A stretch of DNA of 64,000 bases from Hofstenia miamia. Its lineage: Eukaryota; Xenacoelomorpha; Acoela; Hofsteniidae. The notes beneath the pieces are model-generated. The model saw nothing but the letters and a program-made list of their open reading frames with translations. It did no database searches and was not told where the DNA came from. The position numbers and the translations under genes are program-made. Within the stretch, counting starts at the first letter, position 1. The number at the start of each line of letters is the position of its first letter. Shown here piece after piece: positions 59,930-64,000 of this stretch. The stretch covers positions 1,043,310 to 1,107,309 of the forward strand of contig CABFPE010000197.1 of assembly GCA_900660155.1 (NCBI GenBank), written 5' to 3'.

Positions 59930-62900
59930 TGGGACTAATTGAAAAATATGGCAATAAATTTATTATATTTGACACAATTTTGCTTAAAATTTAACATAAA
60001 AGCTGGGAAAACAATATCAATGAGACAACATAACCCCAATATCCCCCACCTGCATAATGTCGCGTATATTCAAACGTCTTCCACACCAGAAATACACACC
60101 TAATTACATAAATCCTGGCTACCAGCTTATCAGTTAGGTTTCAAAAAGTATATCTCCACCGAAGCTGCTTTCGCTTGTCATCACACTTCAAAATATGTGT
60201 CATTAATACTATCTAAATAAATCGGACTATGTGCGATTCATTACAATATTTCGAGTTAGTCCTTTCTTTGATGAAATAAAGTTTACAATTAACATCCAAA
60301 ATAAAATACTTGTCGTGCTCTAATTTTAATTAAATAACTGTTTTCTACTCCATATTCAATTTAGTTTTTACCAGTGTTGATGCTTTTCAAATGCCTTATC
60401 ATGAAAATTGACAACATGACACATTGAGATAAACTTTGAAAAAACTGTAGAGATGCGATATTCTATATTTTCGAAGTTCAACTGTGCATATTTCACGCAT
60501 AGACTATCATACTTCTCATCTTTGGACAACAAAAAGAGATTACAAAAATCGCAATATCATATTGTAAATTTGGTTTTTAATTTTTTTTTAAACAGACAAT
60601 TTATTTTATTCAAGACACTCTAAGCCCATGTATGTAGCACATAATTGTCATTTTTCCGATTTTCATATATATAATTTTATTCAAATGATTTTCACCTGTA
60701 ATATGACTTCTATGATCCAAATGAGTAACATCATCATACTCAGAAATCTGAAATACCAAGTTTTATTTCCAAAATACTAATATTTTTGTTTTCAAAATTT
60801 TTCCAATTCTTTGATTGTTGCTGTATTTAAGTTTTTTTCGCAAAATCCTCATCTTGGCTCTTAAAATGGGGTTCATACTACCCTGAAGTATCTAGAAACA
60901 GCATAATTAAGCAGATTAGAAAATTTTGTGTCTCAATTTATTAAACAGTATTACTAACGAAAGTTACAAAAATATGGAAGTCAAACTTCAAAAATATTTT
61001 ACTATTCAAAAGAAAAAACAGTTTTCTATGGAGCTATATATTGCTCAAAAGAAGAGTTTAATTGCAAGTTGAATTATTAAAAATTAGATAACTGTAGTTA
61101 TAGTCTTTGCTTAATTGAACTTTAATTCAAATTGCCATCCCTTAGCAGATGTAAAATTACACATCACATATTACAACACTTGCTAAATTTCAACACAGCA
61201 TTTTAATATGCAACGAAAAGCAGCTACAAATTAAAATAATATTGAAATTTTTACTACACTTCAGGTTATAAGAGAACGGAGCTGTAATAATTATGAATTG
61301 TGGAATGCATACATAGAGATACTTTGATTAGAAGGAAATGACAATATCATTTGCGGAGTGAATATTAAGATATAAATCACTTGTTGCCCGCAGATATTTA
61401 GATATTAATATTTATCCAAAGCTTGGAAATCGTTCAAGCTTATAGTAAAGACATTCATTAGTGTGATCAGTAGCAATCTTTCAAAACCTTGGTTTTTGGA
61501 TATTATTCTTATTCAACCTTCCAAACTTTTGATTAATTCTCAAAAAGTTGTAGAGCTTTCTTAATGAGAAATGGCGATTTTTCTTAACCTTTGCCAGGTT
61601 CATAGCATCATGGGAAAATGGTTTTCAGCAGAAGGCATTGCATTGCTATTTTTGAAATAACTGATTGTTAGTGAGAAGAAAAATAAGTAAACTAAAATTA
61701 CATTTGATTGGATAGGAATTAATTCTAATAAATTTCAAACATTTCCAATAATGAAAAACAATACTTATTGATCTAAAAAGTCCTCAAATTTTAGATTTGA
61801 TAATGTCATCCAATATTGATGACATCACATTTCTGAGAATTCTAGATGTATGATGCTGATGTGATGAATATCTATGCAAAGTTGCTTAAGTATTATACTC
61901 CAATCCAGAGTTAGAGGATGGAGTGGGAGGAAGGAATCCCTACCCAATTCTGTGAACCCAAGAAATGCACAGATCAAGTAGGGTTATGGTGATAGGGATA
62001 GGAAGAAGTTATAATCCAACAGAGTGGATTTGAAATTATCATTGTGATAAATATTGAGATGTGCACGAATTACATTTCATGTCAAAATATTTATTATATG
62101 CACTTCCAAAGCCGCTTATTTGGAGTTTTTTTATATTAATGATAGCTATGTTTGGATTTATTAACTTGGAATATTTTCAAAAACGGAGTTCAGCCTAAAA
62201 TATTGTATTATGATATATCTATCTATCCATCTATCTATCTACAGCCTTGAAATTTCAAATTAAGGTGGTCATGCATCAAATTTCGGATTTACATATTACA
62301 GGTTCTTTACTTGAACAATTATATTTATTTAATATCCTCAGTAACCAAACACACAATGTCAACTATTTTGGGCAGAAAGATTTCATAAGTAGTAAATAAA
62401 AACACAACAAATGCCACTGCCTAAAACAATATTTCATGGAAATTCTAGGCAAATCCATTAAACATCAATTGAGATATCTTATCTTAAGTGTGAAAGCATT
62501 CGAAACTGAGAAATCGAGTTTAAAGTTTATTTTATATGTAAATGTCAATGTATTACAATCCCATCAAGTAATGATTTCATATACTGGTTCAATGTTTGGC
62601 ACAATGATTGCAAGCCAAGAATTTTGGATTTTAGGTGTTGTTTCACCACATGACACTTAGGTTCCTATATTTTTTTTCATTTTTTCTCAAATTTAAGGTT
62701 AACTCTTTTTTTAATGGATTCAATACTTATGTCAAAGTTTTTGAAAATTAAATGTATATCTGGATTCAAATGAAATTTTACAACTTTCTCAAAGCCGTAG
62801 AAATATATGTAATAAAGAAGAATGAGTGTGGAATTTCAAACATGGCGCTTCTGTTGAACTATTAAAAAAGATTGCTGATTGTGTATTACTCAAATTTTGA

Positions 62901-62940
62901 CCAAATATGTATTAATTATTATTTCTTACTTCTCACAGCT
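59930..62940. other. Intergenic sequence with a short ATCT microsatellite
   Basis: AT-rich sequence with an (ATCT)n run at about 62215-62242. An open frame at 62436-62660 shows no family resemblance. No gene seen. Confidence 0.5.
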
Positions 62941-62971
62941 TCATGCTGGTATTCCTCTCAGCTCGGGGAAC

Positions 62972-64000
62972 TCACCAGTTCCCAGGGAGTCTGAGAGCTT
63001 TCCTCAGGACTCTTGCTGTTCCTAACAATGCTGCCTTCTGTGCTACTGCTCCTCCCCACTTTGGTACTCCCAACTCCTCCAAGTATCTCTTATGCTTCTT
63101 ACTCACTGCTCCTAGTGCGCCTACTACTACCGGGACTACTTTAACCTTCTTCAATTTCCAACAGCCTTTCTATTTCCTCTGCCAACTCTTTATACTTGCC
63201 TATCTTCTCTTTCTCCTTGCTTTTTACATTCCTATCCTTTGGTACTGGGTTAGTCTCACTGTTCCTAATCTTTTCTCTTTGTCTACCACTACTATGTCTG
63301 GTCTCCGTGCTTCTATTACCTTGCTTGTCTGGATGTTGAAGTCCCACAGTATATTAACCTTATCATTCTCTAGAACACCTTGTGGTTTGTGCTTATACCA
63401 CTTTTCTCCTGCTTCTAACCCATGGTGCCTGCTCAAGCTCCAATGTACCATTCATCCCTCCTTGTCATGCCTGAACTTATACTCATTCTGTGCCAACTTC
63501 TCACACCCTGCTATCAGATGATCTACTGACACCGCCTCTTTCCTACATAGCCTACACTTATCCCTTACTTCTACTCTTCTGTCTATATGCTTCTTCACCC
63601 AGTTTGTTCTTATTGGTTGGTGCTGTGCTGCCATTATCAGTGCTTATGTTTCTCTCATCAGGCCTGCCTTCTTTCACCACTTGTTGCTCTCTTCTTTGTC
63701 ACACATTTCTGTGTTCCTCCAGTATTCTCCATGCATTGGCTTCTGCCTATACCCTGTTTGTCTCTCTGATTTCATCCTACTCTGGTATACCTTCTTTCCT
63801 TCACTCTCAGTTCTTATCTCCCTTAACTCCTTAGTGACCTCTAGTAGGGATCCTATAGGTTGCTCTTCTACATATTCCTTTAGCCCTAATGCTTCTGCTT
63901 CTGCAGTTTCCTCCACACTTATTAGCCCTTTCCCTCCCTTATGCCTTGCCATGTACAGCCTATCTACATCTCTATTTAGGTTGAATGCTCTCTCTGCTGC
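62972..64000 (-). pseudogene. 3' part of an RLE-type non-LTR retrotransposon, runs off the right edge
   Basis: The minus strand reads, from 64000 down, DVDRLYMARHKGGKGLISVE (after the RT domain), IMAAQHQPIRTNWVKK, then CRLCRKEAVSVDHLIAGC, a CCHC motif (C-x2-C-x8-H-x4-C). The endonuclease segment ILWDFNIQTSKVIEARRPD with VVVDK follows, then KVKVVPVVVGALGAVSKKH and the C-terminus LGTARVLRKALRLPGNW at 62972. A CCHC motif followed by an RPD-type nuclease is the layout of R2/NeSL-like elements. There is an in-frame TGA near 63452, at least two further frameshifts (about 63300 and 63150), and one before 63634. High GC marks it off from flanking DNA. The RT lies outside the window. Confidence 0.87.

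Noticed and set aside
1-64000. tRNA, rRNA or snRNA genes
   Set aside because: I looked for A/B-box-like and conserved rRNA sequences on both strands and saw none I could defend; a covariance-model scan (for example tRNAscan-SE or Infernal/Rfam) would decide.

Overview
This is AT-rich, gene-poor eukaryotic nuclear DNA, almost certainly from an invertebrate animal. The case rests on four things: GT-AG introns of 40 bp to 2.8 kb, a split gene with strong resemblance to the animal CDC14 phosphatase, abundant cut-and-paste DNA transposons (Tc1/mariner, hAT, and elements with piggyBac-like and Harbinger-like ends), and several non-LTR retrotransposons. Introns of 40-50 bp and a marked preference for TAG over CAG acceptors are the best taxonomic hints, but I cannot name the species. 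No operons, CRISPR arrays or prokaryotic genes are visible, and I recognise no RNA genes.

Layout. 0-16 kb: four short exons on the minus strand (15.8, 14.2, 3.8 and 0.2 kb) have matching splice phases and look like one unrecognised gene with Cys- and Tyr-rich segments that leaves the window at the left edge. A nearly whole Tc1-like transposon (744-2031) sits between its last two visible exons. Several hAT-like short elements lie in the introns. 16-22 kb: a nested inverted repeat with telomere-like TTAGGG motifs (18.26-18.89 kb) and a broken LINE (19.5-21.1 kb). 22.3-30.5 kb: the CDC14-family gene on the plus strand, 12 exons, about 476 residues, with the HCxxGxxR phosphatase loop intact. 30.5-48 kb: repeats. 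These are a TA-flanked MITE, nine copies of a 72-bp minisatellite, a rearranged hAT/TTAA-element complex (37.7-42.5 kb, with a 2-base N gap), a mariner MITE, and a 1.1-kb foldback element with TAA flanks and many copies of TTCACACAG. 48-64 kb: four damaged non-LTR retroelements. Two are APE/RT or RT-only LINEs on the plus strand; two, on the minus strand, carry a C-terminal restriction-like endonuclease. There is also a dead mariner transposase and a second TTAA-flanked MITE.

The two host genes are divergent (minus-strand gene left, CDC14 right). Everything else is mobile or derived from mobile DNA, and every transposase or reverse transcriptase seen carries frameshifts or stops. The closest things to undescribed structure are the two unclassified TTAA MITE types and the palindromic complex at 38 kb, the TAA-flanked foldback element at 45.4 kb, and the unknown Tyr/Cys-rich gene.
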